Source of the DNA: Rhabdophis nuchalis
Lineage: Eukaryota; Chordata; Lepidosauria; Squamata; Natricidae
Direction: 5' to 3'
Assembly: GCA_039707465.1 (NCBI GenBank)
Contig: CM077643.1
Coordinates: 327,790,419 to 327,854,418 of the forward strand
Length of the DNA: 64,000 nt
Every line of letters begins with the position of its first letter. Positions within the stretch are counted from its first letter, which is position 1. Below the pieces are notes generated by a model. It was not told the DNA's origin, ran no database searches, and worked only from the letters and a program-made list of their open reading frames with translations. Shown one piece after another: positions 1 through 10,305 of the stretch. The position numbers were made by a program, and so were the translations under genes.

Positions 1-2179
1 GGCTATTCCTTTGGTATCTCCAAGATGTATTCACTAATTCCATCACTCTCTGAATGGTTTTTTTCATTGTTCTTTTCTTTATAACTTCAAGAATCTTCTT
101 CATCATCATTTCATTTTCACTCTTCCTAGACTTCATTCATTCATGTGATGCCTGTTGTCTTCTTCCATCCCATTATGAGGTTAGTAATGAAAAACCAGTC
201 TGGGTTTTAAAACACCAGCAATATTTCAAAGGCTTCAGTGTAATTTCAGAGTTTTCCTTCAGCCACTAATAGTTCATCCCCTCAAATCCTGCTCTTAAAA
301 TTAAGGTCGGAAAGTGGGTTTCTGGATATGGCTTGGGTTTACAGGAATTGTCATTGCTCAAGAGTCTGAATTTTTAATACCCTCTTAGAATTTTTCAAGG
401 TTGTGGTACAATGGAGATGCAGATAAATAATTGGAAATTTGATGGGAGGGGGGAATAAAAAAAATCAGTCGTGTTCTTTCTATTGCATGTTCCCCAACCA
501 AATGGATAGTGGCAATGGTCATGTTGTTCATGTAATTCAATTGGTCTGCTATCAACCAGGTTGATGAAAAGGATAGATAACAGCTGTACCTTGATTTAAA
601 AGGCAGCAGAGGGGATCTGTGAGAGAAGGTAGGGAATTGTGTGGTTAATCACTTTTGGACCAACCAAGATAGCTTCTTTGGGAAGCACCTGGTAATCTGA
701 AAATACATACATTTTGCACAGACTTTACGATGATACAGTTCATTCCCAAAATTTTTCCATTTTTGTCACTGCAGTTGGGACTGATTATAGTTAGACTGAT
801 TCAAGTCGTTGCTGAAAGAAGTTGTATGTATGGGGGTTTGTTTTGCTTTACAGATGCAATGGGGCACATTTTTTTGTACATGTGAGCTCTCATTTGCAGA
901 AATATCAACTCTGGAAGCATTAATAAGTGATAGAATTCAGAAACACATCTGCAAAGCATTTGGAAGTAGTTTAATTGAAATGGAATGAAAAACAGCATTT
1001 CATGACTGTGTAATTTGGGACTTTGGAGTTAACAAATTTCAAGTCACAAAATCTCACCACTAAACTACGGAATCTCTAGAGAAGTTACTACTAGAGAATG
1101 GGATAAATTTTGCTAATTTCAAATAGTAATTTTGCTATGTTTGCCCTTATCTCCACTGCCCCCAGCCTCCTTCTGGCAAGATAATTAGATCTCCTTAGGC
1201 TTTATTTGGGTCTATGCCTAAAAGGAACATGAGCAGCATTTTGTATGTTTTATGTATTATTTGGGTGCAGGATGGGAATACACAAGACAAACTATGTTAA
1301 GAAGGATACTTTACTTTACCCAATATCTGAAACTTTTGGGCAGCACTATGCAAAATAAGTACCCCAGGGCTCAGTATGAGGAATATAAAACTATCTGACC
1401 AATCTAATGACACTTAGATTTAATATAGACAATCATATTTTTGCAACCAAGAATCAACAAGAGTAAAATTTGCTGCTAGGAGAAAAAGCAGACTTTCCAA
1501 CTTACATTCTGGGTTTCAAAAACTCAAAAAACATCTCAATGGCTAACCTAAAGTTTATATCATCATCAAGATTTAAATTCAAAATTTCAGAAAACAAGTC
1601 AGTCACTGGAAGTGTCAGACGAAGGTTGAGTTTTTTAAGCAAGTGTCATGGCAAGGACTAAATACAATAAGAACCACTGTGACATGAATCCAAAGAATTC
1701 AGAGCATATGCAGCTGAACTGTTGTGAAGTCTGATTGCAACTTGAGACTATACATGTGTGGAATTTTAAACATGAATATTAGTGGAATACAGTTGGCAGT
1801 ACTTCATACTGAGTTCTCGCACCAGGCTGCGTTATAGCGGATATTTCTCTGTGTAGCCAAGCAGTCCACTATCTCCCTGCTTTCTATCTGTTTCATGAAT
1901 ATGGAAGCATTCCCATGGGAGGCAATGAGACTACTCAAAGTCTGAATCATATGAGCAAAGATCAGAAGCGGTAGGCTCTGATGTCATCTCATCATTATTA
2001 TTAGAGCCAGGACATACTGTATCTGACTTTGTCTTACCTTGGTTCTTTCTTTCATCTGGAGATGCCTAGTCAGCCAAGGCCGTGATATTGGTAGAGGTAA
2101 TTCCAGGAGAAAGGCACAGTAAAGCAATTTCATGGCCTAACAAGTAGGAAAGAGACATTGTCGGTTAATTTGCTGATGT
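1..2179. other. No gene or repeat recognised
   Basis: This AT-rich stretch has only short random reading frames, the longest about 70 codons, with no family resemblance and no codon-like composition. No repeat family was recognised by eye. It could be intergenic or intronic. A very old, unrecognisable repeat cannot be excluded. Confidence 0.5.
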
Positions 2180-2625
2180 TTCTAGGCCTGTGATGGTGAA
2201 TCTATGGCATGTGTGCCACAGGTGGAACACAGAGCCATATTTGCCACCATGGCACCTTTTGGTTGGCCCATCAGGCCCTGTTTTTTGCCCTCCCCAGGCT
2301 CCAGAGGCTTTCCTGAAGCCTGGGGAGGGCAAAAACAGCTTCCCCGCCCCTCAGAGGCCTCCAGAGGGTTGGGGGAGACCATTTTCGCCTTATCCAGGCT
2401 TCAGGAAAGCCTCTGGAGCCTGGGGGGAGTGAAAATTTATCCAGCATGGGGGTCACATGTGCATGTGGGGAGGGGTCACGCACATATGTGCAGGGGTCAT
2501 TCGTGTATGCATGGTGTCACTCACATATTAACAGATTAACAGAGGTGGAAGGGACCTTGCAGGTCATCTAGTCCAACCCCCTGCCCAAGCAGGAGACCCT
2601 ACATTTGCCTCTACCTAGGATCAAA

Positions 2626-5478
2626 CTTCCATCAGCCTAGGGCCCTAGGGAGGGGTGGGGGGGTGGCGATTATGGTTAGGGAAGGTCTTGAGCCAAAGGA
2701 GACCACGATCCCTCAGACGACCGGGTGCGAGTCCCTCCTTGTGAACTGGGGCCTAGGGAGGCAGTTGGGCGTGTTAGTTGTATATCTGGCTCCTCGCTAT
2801 GCAACAACAGCCCTGCCCGAGCTCCTAGAGGTGATAGCCGAGGCGGCGGTTGAGACCCCCAGACTTTTAGTCATGGGGGACTTTAACCTGCCGTCGGCAG
2901 GCGAAACCTCTGGTGCAGCTCGGGAGTTCATGGCTTCCATGACAGCCATGGACCTGACCCAGGTAGTTTTAGGCCCTACTCACGAGGGCGGACACACCCT
3001 GGATCTCATCTTCGTCTCGGGACAGTGGAGTAGTGATCTGGGAATAGGGGATTTAGTCATCACACCCCTGTCATGGACAGATCACGCTTTCCTTCGGCTC
3101 AACTTTCCGATCGCTGCACCTCACTGCGGGGAGGCGGAACCGGACATTCCTATATGGTTCCGCCCCAGGCTCCTGATGGACCCGATAAGGTTCCAGAGGG
3201 AGCTTGGGCCAATTCCTGTGGACTTGCCCCGCGACTCGACTGAGGACCTAGTGGCTGCATGGTTAAGTGCGGCCACGGGGGCCTTGGACCGAGTTGCGCC
3301 CTTGCGGCCTCTCTTGCGGCGACAAACCACCTGGGCTCCTTGGTTTACCGAGGGGCTTAGGGAGATGAAGCGCCACAAGAGACGCCTAGAGAGCAGATGG
3401 AGATCTTCTCACTCCGAAGCCAACCGAACACTAGTGAGAGACCATATTAGGACTTACTTAGTGGCGATAAGAGTGGCCAAACGTGAGTATTGTGCCACTC
3501 TTATTGCATCCGCAGACAACGGCCCTGCCGCCCTGTTTGGGGTGACCCACTCCCTCCTTCAACAGAGGCCGCGGGAAGCCCCTTTACAGGGTCGAGCAGA
3601 GGAATTTGGGATTTATCTGCAGGAGAAAATCACTCGGATTCGGAACGAGCTACCCTCCATCGACAGTGCTCCAGTCGAGCAGGCCGAGGCTGTTCTTGTG
3701 ACACCATCCTGGGAGGAGTTTGATTTTGTTACCACCGAGGATATGGACAAGTTGTCAAAGAGACTTAGGGCTACCACATGTTTATTGGACCCGTGTCCCT
3801 CCTGGCTTGTACTGGCATCCTGGGAGACGACACGAGGCTGGCTCCAGGGCATTGTCAACGCATCTTTGAGTGAGGGGTCCTTGCCTGCCGTCCTGAAAGA
3901 GGCAGTGGTGAGGCCCCTCCTCAAGAAGCCGTCCCTGGATCCAGCATTATTAGAGAACTATCGTCCCGTCTCCAACCTCCACTTTTTAGTGAAGGTTGTT
4001 GAGAGTGTGGTGGCTCAACAGTTTCCGCGACACTTGGAGGAAGTTGATTATCTAGACCCGCGCCAGTCCGGCTTCCGACCCGGGCACAGCACCGAGACGG
4101 CATTGGTCGCGTTGGTTGATGATCTCTGGAGGGCGCGGGATAGAGGATATTCCTCTATCCTAGTCCTATTAGACCTCTCAGTGGCTTTTGATACCATCGA
4201 CCATGGTATCCTATTGCACCGACTGGGGAGGTTGGGGCTGGGAGGCACCGTTCTGCGGTGGTTCTCATCCTACCTCTCTGGTCGGTCGCAATATGTGTTG
4301 GCAGGGGGGCAGAGGTCGGCCTCGAGGTCCCTCATATGTGGGGTTCCTCAGGGGTCGGTCCTCTCGCCCTTACTGTTCAACACATATATGAAGCCGCTGG
4401 GTGAGATCATCCGTGGTTTTGGGGTGGGATATCATCTGTACGCTGATGATACTCAGTTGTACATATCCACCCCAGACCACCCCAACGATGCCGTCGAGGT
4501 TATGTCCCGGTGTTTGGAGGCCGTACGGATCTGGATGGGTGGTAACAAACTCAAGCTCAACCCGTCCAAGACTGAGTGGCTGTGGCTTCCGGCGCCCCGG
4601 TTCAGCCAGATTATTCCAACTCTGGCCATTGGGGGCGAAACACCGGCCCCCGTGGAGAGGGCGCGCAATTTGGGTGTCCTCCTGGATTCCCGGCTGTCTA
4701 TGGAAGATCATGTGGCAGCCGTGGCCAGGGGGGCATTCCATCAGGTACGCCTGATGCGCCAATTGCGCCCCTTACTGGACCGGGGTGCCTTACGCACAGT
4801 CACTCAAGCACTCGTCACCTCTCGACTTGACTACTGTAATGCTCTCTACATGGGGCTCCCCTTGAGGTGCACCCGAAAGCTGCAGCTAGTCCAGAACGCA
4901 GCCGCGCGGGTGATTACGGGAGCGCCTAGACACTCCCACATAACACCTATCCTGCGCGAGCTGCACTGGCTCCCTGTGGTCTTTCGGGTGCGCTTCAAGG
5001 TTTTAACGACCATCTTTAAAGCGCTCCATGGCTCGGGGCCTAGTTATATGCGAGACCGCCTCCTGCCCCATACATCCCTCAGACCGATACGCTCCCACAG
5101 AGAGGGCCTCCTCAGGGTGCCGTCGGCTGGACAATGCCGACTGGCGACACCCAGGGGAAGAGCCTTCTCTGTGGCGGGCCCTTCCCTTTGGAACGACCTA
5201 CCACCTGAACTCCGCACCATCTCTGACCTCCGCCTCTTCCGCAAGTGTCTGAAGACACACCTATTCCATCTAGCCGGCCTAGCATAACCCCCATTACTGA
5301 CTCTTAGATAGTTTTAAATTTGGGTTTTTTAAATTCGGTTTTTAGCGCAGGGTCTATTAGAATAAGTTTTTTAAAATTTTATATGTTTTATATGTGTTTT
5401 AACATCCCTGTGTGCCGCCCTGGGTCCGTTTGAAGAAGGGCGGGGTATAAATTTAATAAAATAAAAAAACTAAAAAAA
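2626..5478 (+). mobile_element. L2-clade LINE, 5'-truncated, with 3' hairpin and AT tail
   Basis: This is a 2.85-kb copy that starts in the middle of the endonuclease domain and runs to the 3' end. The 3' UTR (5288-5470) ends in the stem CCGCCC (5415-5420) paired with GGGCGG (5438-5443), then GGTATAAATTTAATAAAATAAA. The same hairpin and AT tail close most L2 copies in the window. It is presumably the signal recognised by the element's reverse transcriptase. The uninterrupted frame over 874 codons argues for a fairly recent insertion. Confidence 0.85.
2663..5287 (+). CDS. L2-type retrotransposon ORF2: partial endonuclease plus reverse transcriptase
   Basis: The 874-residue open frame encodes the replication enzyme of a non-LTR retrotransposon, which nicks target DNA and copies element RNA onto it in the nucleus. 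Residues 1-150 are the C-terminal two-thirds of an apurinic-type endonuclease: GDFN at 72-75, DLIF at 114-117 and WTDH at 138-141. Residues about 410-650 are the reverse transcriptase: LLDLSVAFD at 502-510, GVPQGSVLSPLLF at 560-572 and the catalytic YADD at 593-596. The region after 650 is the C-terminal domain typical of the CR1/L2 group. The start is artificial: position 2663 is GTG, and the frame continues upstream into more element sequence (a QPRALGRGGG equivalent). The first roughly 115 residues of the full protein, including the catalytic Asn and Glu of the endonuclease, are missing. It is therefore probably unable to transpose despite the intact RT. Confidence 0.85.
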   Translation: MAIMVREGLEPKETTIPQTTGCESLLVNWGLGRQLGVLVVYLAPRYATTALPELLEVIAEAAVETPRLLVMGDFNLPSAGETSGAAREFMASMTAMDLTQVVLGPTHEGGHTLDLIFVSGQWSSDLGIGDLVITPLSWTDHAFLRLNFPIAAPHCGEAEPDIPIWFRPRLLMDPIRFQRELGPIPVDLPRDSTEDLVAAWLSAATGALDRVAPLRPLLRRQTTWAPWFTEGLREMKRHKRRLESRWRSSHSEANRTLVRDHIRTYLVAIRVAKREYCATLIASADNGPAALFGVTHSLLQQRPREAPLQGRAEEFGIYLQEKITRIRNELPSIDSAPVEQAEAVLVTPSWEEFDFVTTEDMDKLSKRLRATTCLLDPCPSWLVLASWETTRGWLQGIVNASLSEGSLPAVLKEAVVRPLLKKPSLDPALLENYRPVSNLHFLVKVVESVVAQQFPRHLEEVDYLDPRQSGFRPGHSTETALVALVDDLWRARDRGYSSILVLLDLSVAFDTIDHGILLHRLGRLGLGGTVLRWFSSYLSGRSQYVLAGGQRSASRSLICGVPQGSVLSPLLFNTYMKPLGEIIRGFGVGYHLYADDTQLYISTPDHPNDAVEVMSRCLEAVRIWMGGNKLKLNPSKTEWLWLPAPRFSQIIPTLAIGGETPAPVERARNLGVLLDSRLSMEDHVAAVARGAFHQVRLMRQLRPLLDRGALRTVTQALVTSRLDYCNALYMGLPLRCTRKLQLVQNAAARVITGAPRHSHITPILRELHWLPVVFRVRFKVLTTIFKALHGSGPSYMRDRLLPHTSLRPIRSHREGLLRVPSAGQCRLATPRGRAFSVAGPSLWNDLPPELRTISDLRLFRKCLKTHLFHLAGLA

Positions 5479-5780
5479 ACTCACAACCTTCTGTTTGTGA
5501 GGCAAGAGCTCCACCACTAGGGCACAGTTGCTTGCACATGTGCTGGGGGTGGCTCGTGCATGTGCAGGGAGGTTGTTTGCACATGCACAGGTGGGTGGGC
5601 AGGTTGGTGGGCATGCACACAGTTTTGGAACACCTTTAGAATAAGGTTAGCTAACCCTGTTCTAGGGCTATCAGGTCTTGACACCCTGCCCCCAAAAGAA
5701 ATCTACACAACCACAGGATGTGAGCAAAGAGTGAAAGGTTTTCTGCATCTCTTGTTGCTATCTATATAATATCTATATAA

Positions 5781-6090
5781 CCCCCAGAGGAAGAGCCTTC
5801 TCTGTGGCAGGCCCCACCCTCTGGAATGACCTGCCTCCCGACCTCCGCACAATCACAGACCTTTGCCTCTTCCGCCGGGCATTAAAAACATATTTCTTTC
5901 GTGTGGCCAACCTGGCATAGCTGATGTAGCTATGTTACTATTTTAACTGGGTTTTTAAACCATGCTTTTAGCACAGGTTAACCTTATTTAATACTAGTTT
6001 TAATTTTTGGATTGTTGTATTTTTATATTTTATAATTTCTGTGCACTGCCCCGAGTCCCATGTTCAAGAGAAGGGGCGGTATATAAAACT
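5781..6090 (+). mobile_element. L2 LINE 3' fragment
   Basis: The fragment begins in the last 45 codons of L2 ORF2 (LCLFRRALKTYFF-like), continues through the 3' UTR with 'TTTTAGCACAGG', and ends in the hairpin GCCCCGAGTCC...GGGGCGG. It runs straight into the AAAT array that follows. Confidence 0.75.
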
Positions 6091-6257
<167 letters not shown>

Positions 6258-7255
6258 TCTTCATGCCAAGATTGGATAGATTGGACACTATTTTCATTGT
6301 GTTCCTACTACACGTTACATCTACATGATGCAATGGTATGTGGAAATGACCTTGGACAAAGGAAGACAATAGTCTGATAAAAAAAAACTTGAATCTGATG
6401 GAGGAGAGATGGTCAAAGTTCTCAGAAAGAACCCTACCTATTTTTCAGGAGAGTGAAAAATGGGGGATGGGAGAAGTACTTTCAGACTTGCAAGAGGCTG
6501 ATAATGTAACTTTACAGTAAAAGATAAAGCTAACGTTCATGGGTGTGCTTTTTTCTGAACTACCTTTAATAAGCATTTATTAAAAATAAAGTCCATCAGG
6601 TGACATGGTTCTTGAATTCTGGTCTAATCAGGCTGAGTTCATAATCTAGCAAATATTTCAATAGGTATATTTATGAGCACAGCAATCATCGACAGATGAT
6701 CTCTCTTCACCTGCATGGGTTTCAAATGATTGGGATTTTGCCCAGAGCCTATAAAATTGCAATTGTGTCACTGCTTAAATTTTGTTCTTCTCAACAACAG
6801 CAACAACAAAATATTCAACTAGATAGAGTTGATCTGTGTCATCATCTAGTTTGTTATAACTCTTTTTGAAAGAACAGTATGAAAAACCTAGTCTCTATGT
6901 TCAGAATGGTTTGTTGCTTATTAAATGTCATGTAACCATGGAAGTTAAAGACAGTAGAAGAATTCTTCATCATTGTGTAGAGGGCTGCTGTAATTAGTTA
7001 TTGATTCACTTTGCCTTTTTTTTTTAACATTACCCACTTGGTAAAATCAGTGACAAAATAGTATTATTGATCTGAAATTCACTTAAGAAACTAGCAAAGA
7101 CTGTGGATGAGACAGAAGAGGGCACATGAATTTAAATGTTTTTATTTTATATGATCTACATAAGCCTGCCATGTCTTTCTTAATTGACAATAAGTTCCGT
7201 ATTAGATGTGACGTCTTTCAGAGGTGATATTCAGCAGATTCTGACCAGTTCTTTA
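6258..7255. other. No gene or repeat recognised
   Basis: AT-rich unique-looking DNA with no reading frame or repeat family that I can support. Confidence 0.45.
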
Positions 7256-7259
7256 GTTT

Positions 7260-7750
7260 ACTTTTACTTTATTTAAATTTATATACCGCCCTATCTCCCT
7301 TGCGGGACTCAGGGCGGTGAACAGGCAATCATAAAACATAAAAACCTCGGGTACAATAAATATAACAAAAACAAATTAAACAAGAACCTGTTCTAAAAGT
7401 CCCAATAAAACCCAGTTAATAAAATAAATTTAAAAGCTACGCCAGGTCGGTCGCACGAAATAGATGAGTTTTCAGGGCCCGGCAGAAGAGGCGCAGGTCC
7501 GTGGTTGTGCGCAGGTCGGGGGGAAGGTCATTCTAGAGGGCCGGAGCTACCACAGAGAAGGTTCTCCCACTAGGGGTCACCAGCTGACATTGACTAGCTG
7601 ACTGGACCCTGAGGAGACCCTCTTTGTGGGAGCGGACTGGTCGATGGGAGGTATGCGATAGGAGACGGTCTTGCAAATATTCAGGTCCATTGCCATGGAG
7701 CGCTTTGAAGGTTGTTACTAATACCTTGAAGTGCACTCGGAAAACCACAG
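7260..7750 (-). mobile_element. L2 LINE 3' fragment, antisense
   Basis: Minus-strand reading gives the end of ORF2 (VFRVHFKVLVTTFKALHGNGPEYLQDRLL at 7748-7660) followed by the 3' UTR and the tail hairpin CCGCCCTGAGTCC...AGGGCGG near 7290-7318. It is 5'-truncated at about 7750, where a hAT fragment abuts. Confidence 0.75.
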
Positions 7751-7751
7751 G

Positions 7752-8022
7752 TATCTGGGGAACAGGTAGCAGAAATTTTGAGTAGTTCAGTAAATGCCAC
7801 CTCAGACTGGCCCTGCCCCCATCTATTCTCTGCCCCCTGAGTCCCAGCTGATCAGGAGGAAATGGAGATTTTGCAGTAATCTTCGCCTGGAGTGGGGAGG
7901 GAATGGAGATTTTACAGTATCATTTCCCTGCAATGCCTACCAAGCCAAACCACCACGCTATGCCATGCCCACAAAGCCACGCCCACAGAATCGGTAGTAA
8001 AAAGTTTTGAATCCCACCACTG
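7752..8022 (-). mobile_element. Partial non-autonomous hAT element
   Basis: This is the reverse orientation of the family seen complete at 37886-38139. It ends at 8022 in the terminal motif ATCCCACCACTG and shares 'GACTGGCCCTGCCCCCATCTA' and the 'AAATTTTGAGTAG' block. The other end lacks about 30 bp of terminus, so one edge is truncated. GTATCT occurs at both edges (7751, 8023) but a full 8-bp duplication is not clear. Confidence 0.55.
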
Positions 8023-8151
8023 GTATCTTTCCTCCCCATAAGGGTTCTGGTTATACTATACTCTGGTATAGTAGAAATGCCTGTTAAGATGTTAAGTTCC
8101 CTGGCCCCTTCTTAAGTATACACTGTACACTGCAGAATATCATATTCTGCA

Positions 8152-8192
8152 ACTATGGGGTCTTTGATGCTCTTTGAGTTGGTTGCCTATGG
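8152..8192 (-). mobile_element. Short Penelope-type terminal-repeat scrap
   Basis: The motif 'GGGTCTTTGATGCTCTTTGAG' resembles the outer part of the terminal repeat seen at 33868-34110 and 47965-48080. It is too short for certainty. Confidence 0.3.
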
Positions 8193-8194
8193 AG

Positions 8195-8840
8195 ATTCTA
8201 AATCATCCAGGTCAAGATCATGTGATGTGTTAATACCACTTTATAATGCCTTGGTAAGGCCACATTTGGAATACCACATCCAGCTTTGGTCTCCATGGTG
8301 TAAAAAGATGTTGAGACTAGAAAGTGTGCAGAGAAGAGCAACAAAGATGATTAGGGGACTGGAGGCTAAAACATAGAAATAATGGTTGCTGGAATTGGGT
8401 ATATCTAGTTTAATGAGAAGGACTCAGGGTAACATGATAGCAGTGTTCCAATATCTCAGGGGAAAGAAAAGGGAGTCAATCTATTCTCCAAAGCACCTGA
8501 GGTAGGACAAGAAGCAATGGGTGGAAACTAATCAAGGAGAGAAGCAACCTAGAACTAAGGAGAAATTTCCTGACAGAACAATTAATCAGTGGAACAACTT
8601 GCCTCCAGAAGTTGTGAATGCTCCAATACTGAACGTTTTTAAGAAGAGATCGTCCTCAAAATGTCTTAATAATACCTTATACCCTTTTCCTACAAAAAGT
8701 TTTTGTAAAAACCAATAAAACCTTTTTTGATCAAAAGAAGAGATGGTCTGAAATGGTATAGGGTTTCCTGCTAAGCAGGGGGGTTGGACCTGAAGACCTC
8801 CAAGACCCTTTCCAATACTATTATTCTATTCTATTCTATT
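8195..8840 (+). mobile_element. CR1 LINE 3' end with AATAG-type tail
   Basis: The sequence encodes, in broken form, the C-terminus of CR1 ORF2 ([20 protein letters not shown], then [13 protein letters not shown]), followed by the characteristic 3' UTR ending GGTTGGACCTGAAGACCTCCAAG and a tail of TATTC repeats at about 8817-8840. That tail is the AATAG microsatellite associated with snake CR1 elements. It is interrupted by an 84-bp insertion at 8651-8734. Confidence 0.8.
8651..8734 (+). mobile_element. Small retroposed insertion in CR1, flanked by a 10-bp duplication
   Basis: This segment interrupts the CR1 3' UTR. AAGAAGAGAT occurs on both sides (8641-8650 and 8735-8744), while uninterrupted CR1 copies have it once. 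The insert contains an AATAAA and ends T-rich. Its source is unknown. The direct repeat suggests target-primed retroposition. Confidence 0.5.
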
Positions 8841-8844
8841 GTTG

Positions 8845-9190
8845 TCCCAAAGTTGCTTTTTCAAGAGGCAACTAGACTTTCTCATTTTTCTTTGAAGATG
8901 TTTTGCTTCTCATCTAAGAATCTTCTTCAGCTTTTCAGAGAAGCATCTTCAAAGAAAAACCAGAAAGTCCAATTGCCTCTTTAAAAAGCACCTTTGAGAT
9001 TCTGAGTTGGTTGTTTTCTGGCAGGCATCTCATTACCATACTAGGTAATATCATCAATGAAAGAAGGGAATGGGGTTTGGTAGTTTGTCATTTATCTCTA
9101 TGTGTCTGTTAATGGCGGATTTGTCTGAGTGCCAAACTTCCAGGAATTCTCCAGTGTTTTTGAACTTGGCTTAGTCTAGGACGTTCTAAA
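8845..9190. mobile_element. Penelope-like terminal repeats, inverted pair plus a second subfamily
   Basis: 8845-8925 and 8935-9000 are inverted copies of one terminal sequence (CTTTTTCAAGAGGCAACTAG and its complement). Related arms form the palindrome at 25793-26035. 9005-9190, on the minus strand, is a second subfamily whose last coding stretch reads like a Penelope C-terminus (GEFLEVWHSDKSAINRHIE), followed by the motif TTGATGATATTACC...GGTAATGAGATGCC, a decayed hammerhead-like core. Family assignment is by recalled resemblance, not alignment. Confidence 0.5.
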
Positions 9191-10305
9191 ATTGTCAGCA
9201 AAAAAGATAGGGAAAGTTATGAAATACTTTTGTTTAGAATCATTTTAGCTTTGATGAAGAATAAATATAGCTAAATTAAACATTTTGTAATCCATTTCCA
9301 GTGATTTCTATCAGGATGATTTTTGTGCCTTTGGTTTAATATAGTTTCTGGTTATTAATGCACTAAAGAAAACCCTTCAACCTTTATAGAGCTACACAGA
9401 TTCTGAAGCAGCTGCATATGTATTCAAACTCCAAGCTCTTTTTAGTTGCACTCTGAGCAGTTGTGAGCAGGTGCAAGTTCCCAGAATTAGTCAAGTTACT
9501 TTTTCAGATGCCAGAAAATTATTGGCTTTTTGCGGTCCGGTACTTGCATCAAATCATTTGACTTCCATTCCTAGCAAAAATCTTTCTGGCATAAGCATAT
9601 CTTTCTCCTAATTTTATTTTATTTTTATTTTTTTAAAAACACCCTATGAAGCCAACTTTCAGAAATACTGTTTAGCAGAATTTATTGGGGGGAAAGCAGG
9701 TCGGATGGTATTAAATAGTGAATTACAGTCAGAGTTGCAGTATTATTTTTCTTTATTCATATATGATAAGTAATGCCACACTTTCCTGCTGCTGACCTGC
9801 TCATTGTCAAGATGATTAATGGGGTCCTATAAAAGGGACTTCATAATTCTATTCCACTGGGGTTTATCTTTGAGGGGATAATAGCTTCCCTCAACAACAT
9901 CTCCAGTTTTTTCTTGCAATGGACCGAGGATGCAGCTGCCCTACTATCAGAGCTTTTGCTGCCAGGCACAGTTTGGTAGAAGCTTCAAGAAAGTTTCATG
10001 TATGCAACACTGCAATATAGCACATAGTTAAATATCTAGTGAAAGGATTCCTGAAATCTCTGAGAGACTTTTCAGTTTGTAGGATTAGTGCATCTGTCAA
10101 ACATTATCTTGTTCTTTGGGACATTCTACATGGCTAAGAACAACATGACCCAGGCAATTTAATTTGCATTGATACTAGTTGTATTGCAGCAAGCCAGGAT
10201 AGAATGCAGATGGTGTTCTGACCTAGGTTTCCTGATCCAGTAAAAAGCACACACTTATTTCAAAGGTTGTGAATTATGATAAGCTGATAAGCACTCGCCT
10301 TTATC
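9191..10305. other. No gene or repeat recognised
   Basis: Unique-looking AT-rich sequence with only short frames and no supported feature. Confidence 0.45.

Larger units (their letters stand above)
2535..5533 (-). mobile_element. tRNA-derived SINE with CR1-like 3' tail, split by L2
   Basis: Read on the minus strand, 5533-5479 is a tRNA-like head with an A-box-like TGCCCTAGTGG. 2625-2535 continues with TTTGATCC, the end of a B-box-like motif that spans the insertion point, followed by a tail closely resembling the CR1 3' end (GGGTCTCCTGCTTG, TTGGACTAGATGACCT, GGTCCCTTCCA). A CR1-type tail would let CR1 reverse transcriptase mobilise this Pol III transcript, as is known for other CR1-tailed SINEs. 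The L2 copy interrupts it inside the B-box region, with a short AAACT repeated at both joints. It lies wholly inside the hAT element, so the order of events is hAT, then SINE, then L2. Confidence 0.6.
2188..5659 (+). mobile_element. Non-autonomous hAT element, split by a SINE and an L2 LINE
   Basis: The left end begins CTGTGATGGTGAAT and the right end finishes GGTTAGCTAACCCTG. It is flanked by near-identical 8-bp sequences, TTCTAGGC at 2180-2187 and TTCTAGGG at 5660-5667, as expected for hAT insertion. Two better-preserved relatives, at 41612-42450 and 43979-44319, share the end motif GTGATGGCGAAC and its complement. Only about 345 bp on the left (2188-2530) and about 125 bp on the right (5535-5659) belong to the element. 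The left part contains an imperfect internal palindrome of purine-rich 'CCTGGGGAGGGCAAAA'-type sequence. There is no transposase, so it must have been moved by an autonomous relative elsewhere. The pieces were joined by eye, so the exact inner borders are approximate. Confidence 0.68.

Noticed and set aside
2519..5485. ACTCACA at both sides as the L2 target duplication
   Set aside because: The right copy belongs to the SINE head; the SINE reads through correctly only if the L2 joint is at AAACT near 2625 and 5479.
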